From: Metopolophium dirhodum
Lineage: Eukaryota; Arthropoda; Insecta; Hemiptera; Aphididae
Reading direction: 5' to 3'
Length of the DNA: 64,000 nucleotides
NCBI RefSeq assembly: GCF_019925205.1
Contig: NC_083566.1
Coordinates: 8,122,001 to 8,186,000, forward strand
Shown: piece after piece, positions 23,400 to 36,900 of the stretch
Layout: each line of letters opens with the position of its first letter
Numbering within the stretch: position 1 is the stretch's first letter
The notes under the pieces: generated by a model
Told to the model about the DNA's origin: nothing
The model's input: only the letters and a program-made list of their open reading frames with translations
Database searches by the model: none
Translations under genes and position numbers: made by a program

Positions 23400-26300
23400 A
23401 GTATACCTATATCTACAATGTGACATTGTAACGTGGAATACCACCGAGTAATACTCAAATACACTATATATGTAGAAATATATAAACCGATTAGGTACCC
23501 CATGTATTATGACTGCAGTTGGATTCGAGAAGTTTGAGACTTGAGAATCTATAAGTGAAAAACTGTGTTCGACTTATCGTGCTATTATGCATATTATATT
23601 TTAAATATATTCCATATGTACATACGACATACCAATTACCATATACCATACACTTAATGGCTTCGATCACACGGTGTAACTGATAGTATTTTGTATCGGT
23701 GCAGTTTAATTTAATAGTTGTGGACCAAGTATAAAGATATAACCATTCGAATTATGGACGTGACCTATAAATAAGGTGACATGATGCGAATTGCAAGGAC
23801 AAAAGTATTTTCCTTTATTGTTTTTTCAGGACTTAGCTGACGAGCCACAAATCCGACAATCCGAGTACGTACTTAAATAATTGTACTTAATTAATTATTG
23901 ATAGGTTTAATTAAAAATATTACTGTTTTACAAAATATAAGTCGTAAACTCGTAACATTAGAAAATAATTATACATATTTGTAAAAATAATTGTGTGACA
24001 AAAATGTTTGAGAACCACTCAAATCTATATAATTATTTTACCACTCAGAAAATAGTAAATTACAAACACAAACAATAAAATAAAAATTACACATACATAT
24101 TATTGATTTTAGGTACGTATTATAAAGGTAAAACACTGTCACTATAATATAAGCGGTCCTCCCAATAGAATTTGTAGTTGATTGATAGGCACTTATATTT
24201 TTTCTGACGTATTGTATTTTGTCTGCAGTAAATACCTATAATGATATCCGGACATTTCGTCAAAATCGACTATCAATTACGTGTTGAGTAGGTCACGGCA
24301 CCAATTTATTTTCAGATAATAGATTATCAGTAATTGATTGAGTTAATTTTTTTACAAGGTGATATTTATGTGGTCAATTTTAAAAGTTGAAATATTATTT
24401 TTTTTTCATTCTCTATTGTATTATTTTAACACGATATATTTAATTTAATTTGTTGGCCTAGCCCACACGCTGTATTAAATAAATAAATAAATAGAAGTTG
24501 AAAGTTCTAAAATGTAAAATTTTTTTTTTTATACAGGGCGATTTACGAAGTATGCCAATCCACTTTTTCATTTAATTAGGTATACTGTTATTTAAAATCT
24601 GATTTATCAAATTTTTAAATATACCTAATACCTATAGGTACTTAAACCCAATATTTTCAAATTCTTGAGATTTTTGATAGGTACTACTTATATAAGGAGT
24701 ATTATAATTCTGTGTAGATACAAACTTCTGTTTTTCAAATGAGAACCCTCCTTTTCTACTGTAAATAAATTATTTGACGGATCATTTTTCTGAATATTTT
24801 GACATATCAGAATCAAAATTCATACGAATAGTTTTCGAGTTATAACTTTGTGTAGAAAGGATAATAGGTATATAATATGTTCATGATATTGGCTATGGTG
24901 GTTTGAAAATATTGTAGTGATTAATATTACCTAATTATTAATCTATTTGTATCGATATTAATTTCTAAAAATGGACCAAATATAATATTTATAGGTACCA
25001 TACCTTGTCTATTTTATATACTTTTGTTAGTTAGTCTCGTGTCAGAGATATTTTTGTAAAACTATTTTCCACGTAAATCTCGTTTATTCTCCTTTATTCT
25101 GGATTTTTGATAGTACGGATAGAGTCCGGTCCCATCAAGTCCAGATCAAGCAGGGTCTACGCTGTATGTCTGTATATATATATAAGTTATATTTAAAACT
25201 GAATACAAATATAAACTAAGTAGGTATACTGAAGTTGGTACTATATAGAAAGGTCACATTATTGATTATTGGAATATTTCACACGTACCTACGTAAACAA
25301 GATAATATTATTATATACAATATGAAAGGGAAAACGTAAAGATAATCATTAATAACAAACTACGCGAACAAAACGATTCCTTGTTATGTAGTTTCCTACT
25401 GTGAGGGATCGACGTGGGTTGTGTAAAAATGATTATAGTCCAGCGAATTGACAAAACAAGTCTAGACGTGTACTCACACACATATATGTATAAAATAGGT
25501 TAGGTATTCGCCGTACATAATGCGTGTAATATGATGTATTAATAATAATTCTGCGGTGTACAAGCGTAAAATTCGAATCCCCGTGTATATATGTATCACT
25601 TAGATTCGACAGATGGGACTCTTCGGCACAATAACTGATGAATGGCCGCAATACCGTCTTAGGTGGCTTCAAGTCAGTGACAATCCGCACAACCCATTTG
25701 TAAAAACTGCGTCGAAAAAGAATAATAAAAAAGGCTCACGATCCCGTGCGACAAAACCGCATATACCCAGAAATCTGGTCTTGGCCTACAAAACAGCAGC
25801 AGCAACAGAAATGTAGCATAATATAATATAATCGGTCAACCGAGATTCCACCACGCTGCGTATTCCCACGGATGTCGACTGCAAATAATACAAATGTAAT
25901 AATATTATATGTACCTAACACATAATAGTACACTTTTGTGTTGTTCCTTTTCGCTACTTGTGTACAATATTGACTGCTGCAGTTCCGTTTTCATAAATAC
26001 CATTAATGGATCGAAAAGTCTTTTGTATTCCAAACGGATATACTTATACTAAATATAATGGCTATCCCGAATAATATATTATAATATTATAGTATTTATA
26101 TATTATTAAATATTGTCAAGCATTTGATTTACCAAGCGGTAAATACCGATATTAGGTACAGTACTACAGCAGTCATACAGCGATGAGTGTCTTGAACTGC
26201 GTGGTGAATGCAGGTATGATGGGTTTATATACAAAGCAGCAGCCGCCGCTATAGAATATAGGGGGTGCCAAAATATTACGATAAAATTATTAAATATAAA

Positions 26301-27735
26301 ATCATTACTTAATTAGACAAATTAACTAAAACGTATAAGAAATTATAACGAATCATTAATTGATAATTATTATTAAATGTAAATTTTCCTTCTACTCAGT
26401 AGTGTTGCAAATTCTTGAATTACTTGGCTTAAGGTTTTACATATTTTAAACTATTTATTTTTGCACATTTTGATTTGGTTAGGTTAACTCTGATTCTGAT
26501 TAATACATAGGTAGTTATAACTTATAGCATATATTGTAACTTGCAAGTATAAGTTATGTTGTATAGACATGACATATAGTGTACCTATATTTACTTTCAA
26601 CTGTTGAGGTTTTTTCACCAAACAAGTCTTGCATTTTTTTTACATTTGTTAACAACATTAAGTTGTTTTTTGTGTTTTAACAAAGTTTTTTTACGATTTT
26701 GACTACCACTTACCTTTTTTACCGGCCTACAAGGTACCTAATGACTAATGAGTAATAATTGTGTAGTAAAATAGCACGCCGCATACGATAGCAAAATACG
26801 CCGTATTATTATAAATAACTGATGTCTATTGACATAATCACAACAAATTTGGGAACTGTTATTAGGATATTAATAATTATCGAACGCTGATAGCTATATT
26901 GTTATAAATACAATAGTTGTTTGAATAATAAATTTCAAACAGCATAATACTATATTATACTAAATTATATTATATAATACTGTTATTAAAATAATTAAAA
27001 TTTTAAAATTTTAATAATTCACAAGTAAACAAATTTCTGACCACAAAATTTTGGAGCCCCCAAAATACTGGCACCCGGGGCAGTTGTACCCAGCTCCCCC
27101 CCCCTAAATGCGGCCATGGGTGGGTGGGTGTTTATTGGGTAAAATAATAGTGCATACTTCTTAGTATTTCTGCTATACCTAATTATATTTAAACAGATGT
27201 CATTATATTATTTTTTTTATTCATTTAAGTAATTTATAATCTATACAACATTATGTACAATGAGCAAATAGGATATTTAATAAAATATAAAGTAGCAGAA
27301 TTTAACATTTTTGGGCAGGCATTCAGCAGCACCACCCGACCGAGTACATTTTAGATGTGGTTTTTTTTTTTTTTTTTTTATTTTAGTAGGTCTCTAGGCC
27401 ACTGTCTTATTATATTATTTATACATAATATTAGTTGAGCCAGTTTCACAGTCATTTGAAATGGTGGGTGGTTCAATCGAACTATTTGAACTGCCAGTTT
27501 TTATTTCATTCAGCGGCTCGGCCCTACTGCTTGGGTACCTACTACCTAATAATAACGTTATCGATTTGATGATGTATAACTTACTGTATAAGTGCATCAA
27601 GTAATTCTGGTACCGCAAAAATAACTCCGGAAATTTAGACCTCAAAAAAATAACCCCATAAGAAATTTTGTAAAATTAAAATAAATGGGTAGAACATTTG
27701 AATTGAATGATAGACAATTGAAAAAATATGTAATT
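23400..27735. other. Intergenic DNA, no gene assigned
   Basis: AT-rich DNA with scattered repeat ends. A possible degenerate TIR element spans about 26,235-27,118 (TAGGGGGTGCCAAAATATT at left; an inverted TTTAGGGGG...GGGTGCCAGTATTTT at right). An isolated 67-codon open frame at 25,613-25,816 is listed separately. A T20-type run is at 27,361-27,379. Confidence 0.4.
25613..25816 (+). CDS. Small hypothetical open frame, weakly supported
   Basis: An ATG preceded by CAG opens MGLFGTITDEWPQYRLRW and continues for 67 codons with a varied, soluble-protein-like composition (basic KKNNKKGSRSR in the middle), ending at a TAG. In this AT-rich DNA a 67-codon frame of balanced composition is mildly unusual. 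There is no recognisable domain, neighbour or splice partner. It may be an exon whose acceptor is the CAG before the ATG, an old transposon piece or chance. Confidence 0.2.
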   Translation: MGLFGTITDEWPQYRLRWLQVSDNPHNPFVKTASKKNNKKGSRSRATKPHIPRNLVLAYKTAAATEM

Positions 27736-27950
27736 ACTAGCTGATCCCGCGGACTTTGTTGCCCGTAAAAAATGACAACTCTTAAAAAATTGTGATCTTT
27801 CAACTCCTTTTGGGTGTAACTCGTTGCACTGTTGCAGTAAGTGCAACTCAGACATCCTGGTATAGGCAATCCGACTATGACGAATGGCGGACAATGTGCT
27901 ACATTTGAATTTGGTCTCCGGTTTATAACGATAATTACCCATAATATATA
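27736..27950 (+). repeat. Single copy of the CTAGCTGATCCCG transposon end
   Basis: ACTAGCTGATCCCGCGGACT followed by TTGTTGCCCGT matches both ends of the long-TIR element at 54,667-56,113. Inner similarity is limited to short blocks (TAGGCAATC). No opposite end is visible nearby. Confidence 0.55.
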
Positions 27951-29429
27951 ATATATATTATATTTGGTCAATAACGTTAATAACCGGCGAATAACGTTAA
28001 TTTCCAACTTCATTTACTGTAACATATATATATACCGACATACGGCGGCTACCTACGATACATTATAATGTATTATAATAACAACAATAATACGTCGACG
28101 GATCTGAATAATATATTATTGCCTACCTTACTCTTGTATTATACGCTTACCGCTATACATATCATAGTCCGAGACACGAAAACTGGCCCGTGAGCCGTGA
28201 CCCCCGAAACCCATGAGTTCATATTATACTGGGCGCATGAAAACTCCGCCACAAGTACCTTTTTTTACTGTAAACTCCGAAGTAAAAAAAAACAGGTAAA
28301 ATTGAGGTCATGTAAACTCCGCCAGTGAAGAAAATCAAGTAACGGTATAAAATTAATATAATTATTATTATAAAATAAAAATAATAATAATAATAATAAT
28401 AATTAATAGTCGTCCACATAACAATATAATAGTTAGAGAAGCCAAAAATAAATAAAATTAAAAATTATCTAACGGATAAGAGCATACAGTAACAGTTGAT
28501 ATAATATAATATTCATAATAATCATAATATACATATTTTCGTCAATCATTATTGAGTAAAATAGTTTATGCTGAAACGGCCGCCAGGTGGATTATGGCGG
28601 AAAAATAAAATATTTTGATTTCATTTGACGTCGGACCTCGGACGCATTTGACTAAATTGTTCGGAAGTAATCGGACGACGGACACCACAATAATTACATT
28701 GCAGGTTATTATTTATTGATGTTTATCATATTATATTATAGTCTGACACTGACTGTTACCTCACATAATCATGAAAAATTATTTATTTGTTCAGAAATAT
28801 GCTTTTAATGACAAAAAATAAATAGTGAACTTTTGAAAAAATCAATGGTCATATTCATATTTTCTTTGTAAAAATTAATTCAATAAATGTTCTGCAGTCA
28901 GGGACAGCCTCTCTTATTTCAATAAGTTGGGACTTTGAGTGTTCTTGCGGCACGTAGTATCTACTATGTCTATGTATCACATATTACAAACTTAGTATAA
29001 AAAAAATTCAACATTTTCAAATATAAATAATAAATATTGAAAAACTACTTAAGAAGACTGAAATGGGTAGAGCATACATGGAGAAACCAGGGATCTGTCT
29101 TAATAAGGACAGTAATTGAAAATCGCAATCTGACAATAAAGCAACCTCTGGGAAGACTTTACATTAGATGTTAATTCAGAAAATATATTTATTGTTGGTA
29201 ATTTATTGTGACCAAACTAACAAACAAATATATAACTGAATTTGAAACTAAAAGAATTCAGTTAATTTATATGTGAATCAAAATGTATTTTATTAAAAAA
29301 CTACTTAATATAAACAGTAAAATTGTACAATATTGTATATGGGAAAAAAGCTCTTTTTTCTAAATTCTGTTAAGACTTCTGAGTTGTATTTTCTTCTTGT
29401 TTTACAGATTTCAGATAAACAATCATATT

Positions 29430-32400
29430 TTAAAGAGGGTAGAGAATTCCTTTAGCAACTTTAACTTTTTCTTCATTACCAAGCAATACTTCAACTAGAG
29501 TTAATCCAAATTCAACAGCTGTAGCAGGTCCACGACTGGTCACCAGATTTCCTTAAAAAAAATTAAATTGTTAAAAATTAATCAACTTAGAAAATAAAAT
29601 AATGAAAAGTTACATAATAGTTTTTTTTATAAATACAAAACATAACATCAAATATCAAACATATTGTAAAATAATAAAATAATAATATTCAATATTTTAG
29701 AAAGAACATTTGTTTTGTTTCAAATGCACATCAATCAATAGATATAGCAATTTAATTAACTATTCAAAAATATTGATGAATGGTATAGAGATACTATATA
29801 CCTATACATTTTATAATGTGTTTCTTTCTGTTATATGTCTTAAAATATACATAAAGGGCTTTTTATGAAGGGGCATGGACAAAACTTCAGGTAATTTTTA
29901 AAATATATTACTTTCTAGGAAACAAGATCACGCCTCATAATATAAGTCAGTTATGATAATTTTTTTTTTTTTTTTTGAAAGAGGAGTGTTGTGTGAAAGT
30001 TGAAGTCCTTACAAAATTTCAGGAAAATTATAAATTGTCCCATTGTTCTATAAATTCAATTATAATTTTCATGTAAGTTACAGATCTGTAAAACTTCCCC
30101 TATATGGCTCAATAATATTTTATAATCTCCTCTTCCATAAAGTAAAGTCCTGAGTATGCCACTAAAAGAGAAACACTTTATTCAGGTGTACGGGTATCAC
30201 ATTTTTAAATTTACTTTATATAGAGCCAGGAAAATACATTTCAAAATACTCAACAATTTGTGATTAATTAGCTATTTATATCTTCTAAAAATAAGAATCT
30301 AATGCAATCTATATAAATTATTCATTTACGAATATAAGAAAAGTTACTGAAGTCTAATTATTTCACGTTGTATAGTTTTCCTGTGAGGCTAGTTTTTTAC
30401 TAAAAACAAAATGCATTGGATCAGACACCTTAAAGAATGGTTTTTTCTATACCGATCAAAAGTAGTTTTAACTAATAATTTATCAAATATCTGATTATAT
30501 AACTAATTAATAACAATATGTCGTACTGGACATAGAGAGCATTAATTAATACCTAATTATTGATATATTTTCAGGTAAGTATTCATAATTCTTAAAAATT
30601 TAATGTTTTGAAAATTAATAAAATTATCACAACATTTATACTTTATAAATTTTATAGATTGAAAAATTATTTGATAACAGTACTACAAAGTTAAACATTT
30701 TATCAGCACTTCTCATTTCTGTAACAACTGAGGAATTAAGACTACGCAACTATCTGGTATATTCCTATGATAGTTGATAAAGATTTGGCCATTGATTGTG
30801 TTTAAAGCATTATGTTGTATAAGAATATCAAAAATTTAAAACCAAACATTTTGTTACTTTATATTAGTTTGGCGAATAAATGATAATTTACTAAAAATAA
30901 TTCACTATTAAAATTCCATTTTTATGAGAGGGCTGGCATTAAACTAAACAATTATAAGGCTGAATGAAATATTTTAATTTTACCATCAACTACTGTACTA
31001 TCTTCTTTGTATTGGTAAAAACCCTCAATGTCACTCTTCACAGTTGGATAAGATGTCAATGATTTTCCTTTAGCGATTCCATGTTTGAATAACACAAATG
31101 GGGCTGTAAATGTTATGGTTATTACTTATTAGTAATTTATTATACACATAATGATAATATGTACAGAAGTATCAAATATAATTTTTAGTATTTTTTAGAC
31201 CCTTACCGGCACAAATAGCAGCTATGACTTTACCAGATTTTTCATGTTCAAGCAAAATTTGTCCAACTACATCAGCCTGAAAATATAAAATGTAAATTAA
31301 TAAAAATGTTTTAGAATACTCAGTATTTTACATCACTGACTACAGAGATACAAATTTCCTTGATGCCTATATTATGTACTATAATATAGAAAATGTCTAT
31401 GAAATAAAGATAGAAATGGTCTCTTTCAAGTCCTGTAATTTTTAATATTAAAACCACTTAGAAAATATGATTAAGGCTGTGGAAAGATAACAATTTTTAA
31501 GGGATATTCTATATCCATCATGAGTTATGTGTGACTGTGTGTGTAGTTACTGATCATTAGTGTTCTTGTATTCCCCAAACGTTTTATGTAATTAAAGATA
31601 AACTTACAGCTGAGATTCTTGAAAATCGATATTGTACATCTACATACACATGCGCAGTCACACATCACTAAGTTTTGGGATCAAAAAAATTTCAACATGA
31701 GTCACAAAAAAAGGAAAAAAATTCACCCTGTACCAAAAGCCCAATTTTAATTTTGACAACATATTTGAATTCCTTATTCTTTTTTCTAGGTTATGTAGTA
31801 AAGGGTTTTCAAATTTTTGTATTGTTGAATTAGTATAGTAGTACCAACTAAATTTTCTTTTTTTTTCAAAATTCATCTTCATTTAGTGTTCCTTAGAAAA
31901 AAAAAAATCGAAAATCCATTTTCTATATAACTTAGAAAAAAGAATAAATAATTCAAATATTTTTAATTAAAATCGGGCTTTTGGTATTAGGTAAATTTTT
32001 CTTCTGCTAATTGGTCTAAATGCACGAAAAAACAACCCGCCTTAATGCTTTTACCGGCTTTTAGTACCTTAATATAACGTACACTTATAAGATAGTAAAT
32101 ATTTCTAACAGTACAATTTTATTGCGTTAACTAATGTTGCCTCAGTTATTTTTTTAATAAGAATTAATATTTTAATTAGATTAAAACCACTAGAAAAATA
32201 TAAACTAAAAACTTACTGAAGATATAACCTTGTACGATGGACCACCGGGTATAACAACAGCATCAAATTTGTTATTTTTTACATCACTCAACTTCGCATC
32301 AGTTTTAATCAGTAGGTTCGATTTAGTCTTAACATATTCAGAATCAGCTAAATCAGCAATTGTAACAGTCACCTTTATAACAAGAAAAATATATTATACA

Positions 32401-33038
32401 TAAGAACAATTTATTAAAAAAAAGATTACATTATGTTGTAATATTGGCTTCCATGACCTAGTTTTAGGTTTCAGGGGGGTTCATAATTTTTAGACAATTT
32501 CGATGATTTTTTTTTTGTAATTTTGCTGTATAAAATTGTTTAGAAATACAGCTTGAGGGGGAGCGCCTCCTAGGCCCCCTCTGTGGCTAGGCAATGTCAG
32601 TCAGTCATGGCAAGTTTTTTTATAACTTTATAGGTATATATAGATGTTTCATAGAACCAACTTATATATAAATTTACAAACAAAAAATTTGAAATTTTTC
32701 AAAATAGCTATTAATCACAAATTGTTCATTTGTTCATTCACAAATTAAAAATAAAATAAATAATTTTTATAACTAGCAAACGTTTTAAATTATTGAAGGA
32801 ATATTACATTAGCACGGCGTAGGATGTCCACAGGTGCCACTAATTCAAGCTCTTCGCTGCCTTCTGCTACAATGAATAAAGCAGTTTTTGTAGCCATTTC
32901 TATGCAAGTATTTGAGGAGTATTTTGAATTGAAAAAATTGCTCTGTTGGACGTCGAGCGCAAATAAAGGTTTGTGAAATTTGATTGAGCTGTAAACAGAA
33001 CAATATGGTTTAGCAAATACAAGCAGTTTATGGAGCAT
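29430..33038 (-). CDS. DJ-1: DJ-1/PARK7 family protein, five coding exons
   Basis: DJ-1 proteins are small dimeric cysteine proteins of oxidative-stress defence, reported to act as deglycases or chaperones in cytosol and mitochondria. Exons on the minus strand: 32,897-32,808 (from the inner ATG), 32,372-32,217, 31,276-31,207, 31,103-30,984, and 29,551-29,430 with TAA. All junctions are GT-AG and in phase, giving 185 residues, the normal family length. It starts MATKTALFIVAEGSEELELV (Glu18 conserved) and carries the nucleophile in AAICAAP (Cys104) and the C-terminal GNLVTSRGPATAVEF. Tyr124 sits where human DJ-1 has His126. The frame stays open upstream to an ATG at 33,038, which would add 47 residues (MLHKLLVFAKPYC...) resembling a mitochondrial presequence. 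I give that outer limit here, but the inner start fits the family. Head-to-head with Pgk. Confidence 0.93.
31713..32003. repeat. Fold-back repeat in DJ-1 intron 2
   Basis: Two arms of about 80-85 bp (31,713-31,795 and 31,924-32,003) are inverted copies at roughly 80-85% identity by eye. Both include the block ACCAAAAGCCC-ATTTTAATT, then ATATTTGAATT and TTATTCTTTTTTCTA. The spacer is about 130 bp. This is probably a MITE, and the transcript could form a long hairpin. Confidence 0.6.
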
Positions 33039-33991
33039 CTGAAAACCTCTATAATTATTAATTAATGAAACAAACAGATAAAATCTGAAATACTCAGAAA
33101 AAGTTAATGCAATAATTTATACTTGAGGGTTATCTGCGATAGTTGCAGCGCTGCTGTAAACTTAGTATTCTTGTCTATGGCTACAATGTTCTACTGCTTA
33201 AGTACTACGTGCTCAAGTGCTCAACTGCTATCGAAGAACTTTCAAATTTCAATTTTTCATTCCGATTTATTATCAATGGTCACCCTACATATCTACTGCC
33301 ATCTATTGGTGATTTAATTTTAGATCATTTCTGACTTCTGAGCCTGGATTTCTAATCGTTTGTTTAAATCATAGACCATAGTGACTAATTTAAATCTGAG
33401 TTATTTTTAACAAATAACGATATTATAAAATACTTGATTTGATTTGATTAAAGTTTAAGAAAAGTAAAGTAGTTAACATAATATTATTATAATATTATGA
33501 TGTGTAAGCACAATCGATTTTAGCACTTTCAGTGCTATCGGGTGTATCGTAGACTAACTATCGATATTATTACTGGACAACCGGTAGAAAATAGAAATAA
33601 CTCAATAATAGACCATTTGAAAGTAATATCAATATTTGACCGTTCGACCGTTCGAGAAAGGGTTTGTAAAAAACAAAAACATTCGATTTGCACCAACTTC
33701 CTCGTGGGAATTTATTCTGTTGCGTTAAGTACGAAGACGAGTGTCCAAAGATTTCGCGATTGTCCGTCACGGTTTGTCAAGGGCAAATGATAAGAAAAAT
33801 AAATCGATTATAAACTTTCGTCCCGTTTAGAATTTAGGTTTAGCCGACAGCAGTTGAGTACTTCAATCTTCTTCATTTGTTGACTTCACAGTTCACTGAC
33901 TTGTTGTCTCTTCACTCGCCTTTCGAGTACCTCGTTTACTCGCATTCAACATTTTTGAATAATAATTGGATCGTTTCTCATACAACTAACA
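33039..33991. promoter_or_regulatory. Divergent DJ-1/Pgk intergenic promoter region
   Basis: About 0.95 kb separates the outer DJ-1 start from the Pgk start codon, so both promoters and 5' leaders must lie here. No clear TATA box precedes either gene. The last 130 bp before Pgk is rich in TCACT/CACTTC-type pyrimidine motifs (GTTGTCTCTTCACTCGCC) that would suit an initiator-driven leader. The open frames at 33,123, 33,143, 33,542 and 33,570 overlap on both strands and look like chance. Transcription starts cannot be set from sequence alone. Confidence 0.45.
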
Positions 33992-36900
33992 ATGGCACTT
34001 AACAAATTAAGCATCAAGAGTTTAGAAGTCGCAAACAAACGGGTTTTGATCAGGTAAATATAATTTGTTAGGTATATTCAATATCTATGTAGGTAGGTAC
34101 TTGTTCTTTGATGTTGAATACAAGTCGACTTTTGGAGTCATAGTGTGAAACCATGCCTTATGCCTGATATTATCGAGTTTTGATATTAAAGGTCAAATAC
34201 CTAATGCACATCTATTATATTATTTCTTATAATTTGTTATTGTTTAATTGAAATTAGAATCCTTTTATTCCTCAGTTTGTTTCTAGATGTCGCTCACTCT
34301 AACATAAAATTATGGTAGACTACTTAAAAAAAATTATACAATAATATAACATTATAGTTAAATTATTATTTATTTCTCATAAGGCTATTACATATTAGTG
34401 TTGAAAATTAAAAACAATATACCCGCATAGGTCGAAGTCTGGTCTGGGTAACCTTACTATATAAATGTTTAACCTAACCAAATATGGATGTAACACGTTG
34501 GTGTTTATCTACCTCCAAATTATAAATGTTAATACTTATTAAATATCGACCTAGCTAATCCAAATCTATGAAAATTTTCAGTAGACGGTATTTTTAGCTT
34601 TTAGTAACAATAATTGCATTTGTTATCAGTATAGTTAATTTTTATTTTAAGATTTATCTTTGTGGTATTGCTATCTCCAATCTCCCTAAATATAACTTGA
34701 TTTAGTATTTTTATAATGTGAAAATTTGTTGAATAATAGTTATTGTATCAAGTAATTTACCTAAATATTTATTTTAAAAAAAAAAAATTTAAAGAATTAT
34801 AAATATAATACATACAATTTAAAGGTAGTTGTTATTTTTTATGTTATAGTATTTAATAAAATACTGAAAATACCCTAATTGTTTATTCTGTGTTTTAAAA
34901 ATGGGTATGGCTGAGCATGAGGTTGTTTCTAGAAATCATGTAATCACATTTTGATGAAACCAAATTTTGCAAACTTATTTGATAATAGTTTTGTTTTATT
35001 TATAATAATGTGCATTATTCTGTAGGTACCTAATTTATAATAATTACCAATAATTGTTTAGTTTCAAACATTTAGAACTAATAATTATTCATTAGGTACT
35101 GTGTGAACATTTTATACAAGTAGTTACTAATTAGTGTTTTAAAAAAAATAATACCTGTTTATATTCATAATAAATTCAAAGTATCAATGCCAAAGCCCCA
35201 TTCCAATATTATAAAATATTGCAAATTTCAATCAAATTGCATATTTAAATCTGTCAATACTTAAATAATCATACTAAATTATTAAATTACTTTTTTGGTA
35301 AATGATTAAAATTATCCCACTTGTATTTGCAATTAGTGATTTTTTAATAAATTTAATAACATATAAACAAACCATGAAGCTGGTTTTACATGTAGCAAAT
35401 GTATGTAAGAAATGTGTTTATTTTTAAGCAAACTCATCGCCTTTATGTTGCAAACATTCATTACATATTGATCCACCTTTAACGTTTATTTGGTATTTGG
35501 ATTTGGTATATTATTATGTATGTTACATAGTGAAATGTAACTAATTGGATATCTTAATTCCTTAAGACTTATAATTATACATTATTATAAATTATAATCA
35601 TTAAGTAAAAATCTCCAAAATATAATTAGGTTAGTATTCAGAGGATGCCACACCCATATGTATTGTCTAAATCTTACAAACATACCAAATTTGTGTTTAG
35701 CAGTGGGTAATTCCAATATAAGAGTGAATTGACATATGATCAAACTTACAACTAAGAACATTATTCGTGTTTTTCATGGTTTTTTTTTACAATATTTAAA
35801 TTTTTAAGCAAGTATTTTAAAAATATCATAAAATATACAGATAATGTTCTTACTTTTAAGCTTGATAATAGGTCAATTCACTCTATTATTAAAGGTAATT
35901 AGTTATTACACAAAATTAAAACTTATGAACTTAAATTTGTTATGCTGTACATTTGTAAGACTGAAACATCACATAGGTACCTATAACTTATAGTTTTTAA
36001 GGCTTTTAATAGAAGATACCTACCTAGTAATAATAATTTTTATTTTATAATTTCAGAGTTGATTTTAATGTTCCATTGAAGGATGGAAAAATTACCAACA
36101 ACCAACGTATTGTTGCTGCATTAGACAGCATCAATTATGTCCTTGAAAATGGTGCTAAATCTTTAGTTCTCATGTCCCATCTTGGACGTCCAGATGGATT
36201 ACCAAATTCTAAGTACTCTATGAAACCAGTTGCCGAGGAGCTTCAGAAACTCCTTAATAAGTAAACCATTGTCTTTATTTTATTATAGTGTTTTTATAAA
36301 ACAAATATCTACCAACATTAAAAATGAGCTATAAAGTCAGTGTTATATATTTTATTTAACTACTATCATTTTTAACAGATGGTTAAATACTCAAAATAAA
36401 ATATTAAACTTTTAAAAATATATTATATAACATAACACGAGGTACGAAAAATCCTCAAATAACACTGGTACCTATATATTACCTATATTACTTAGATAAA
36501 TATAAATATGGGATATAATAGTTATATGTTATAACTTATAGTAAATCCTTATAAAATTGTGTTGTCTTTAACTCTTAATTTTCCTTCATTCCTTATAGAA
36601 ACAAATCCTTATCCTCAATTATGAAAGATTGTTTTGATCAAATAAATGAAAGTAAAAAGTAAATAGTTATTTATTAATTATATTTTTTAAATAACTACAC
36701 ATTATACGTATTATTTTAGAAATGTTACATTTTTGGCTGACTGTGTTGGTTCAGAAGTAGAAAAGGCTTGTGCAGATCCAGCTCCTGGTTCAATTTTTCT
36801 TTTAGAGAATCTTCGATTCCATATTGAAGAAGAAGGAAAAGGTGTAAATGCTGCTGGGGAAAAAACTAAGGCTGACAAAGAAGATGTGAAAAAATTCAGA

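Noticed and set aside
27642..28013. 123-codon minus-strand frame
   Set aside because: It crosses the CTAGCTGATCCCG repeat end and reads as unrelated hydrophobic sequence. Probably chance.
33123..33790. Open frames between DJ-1 and Pgk
   Set aside because: They overlap on both strands in the promoter interval, with no domain or splice support.
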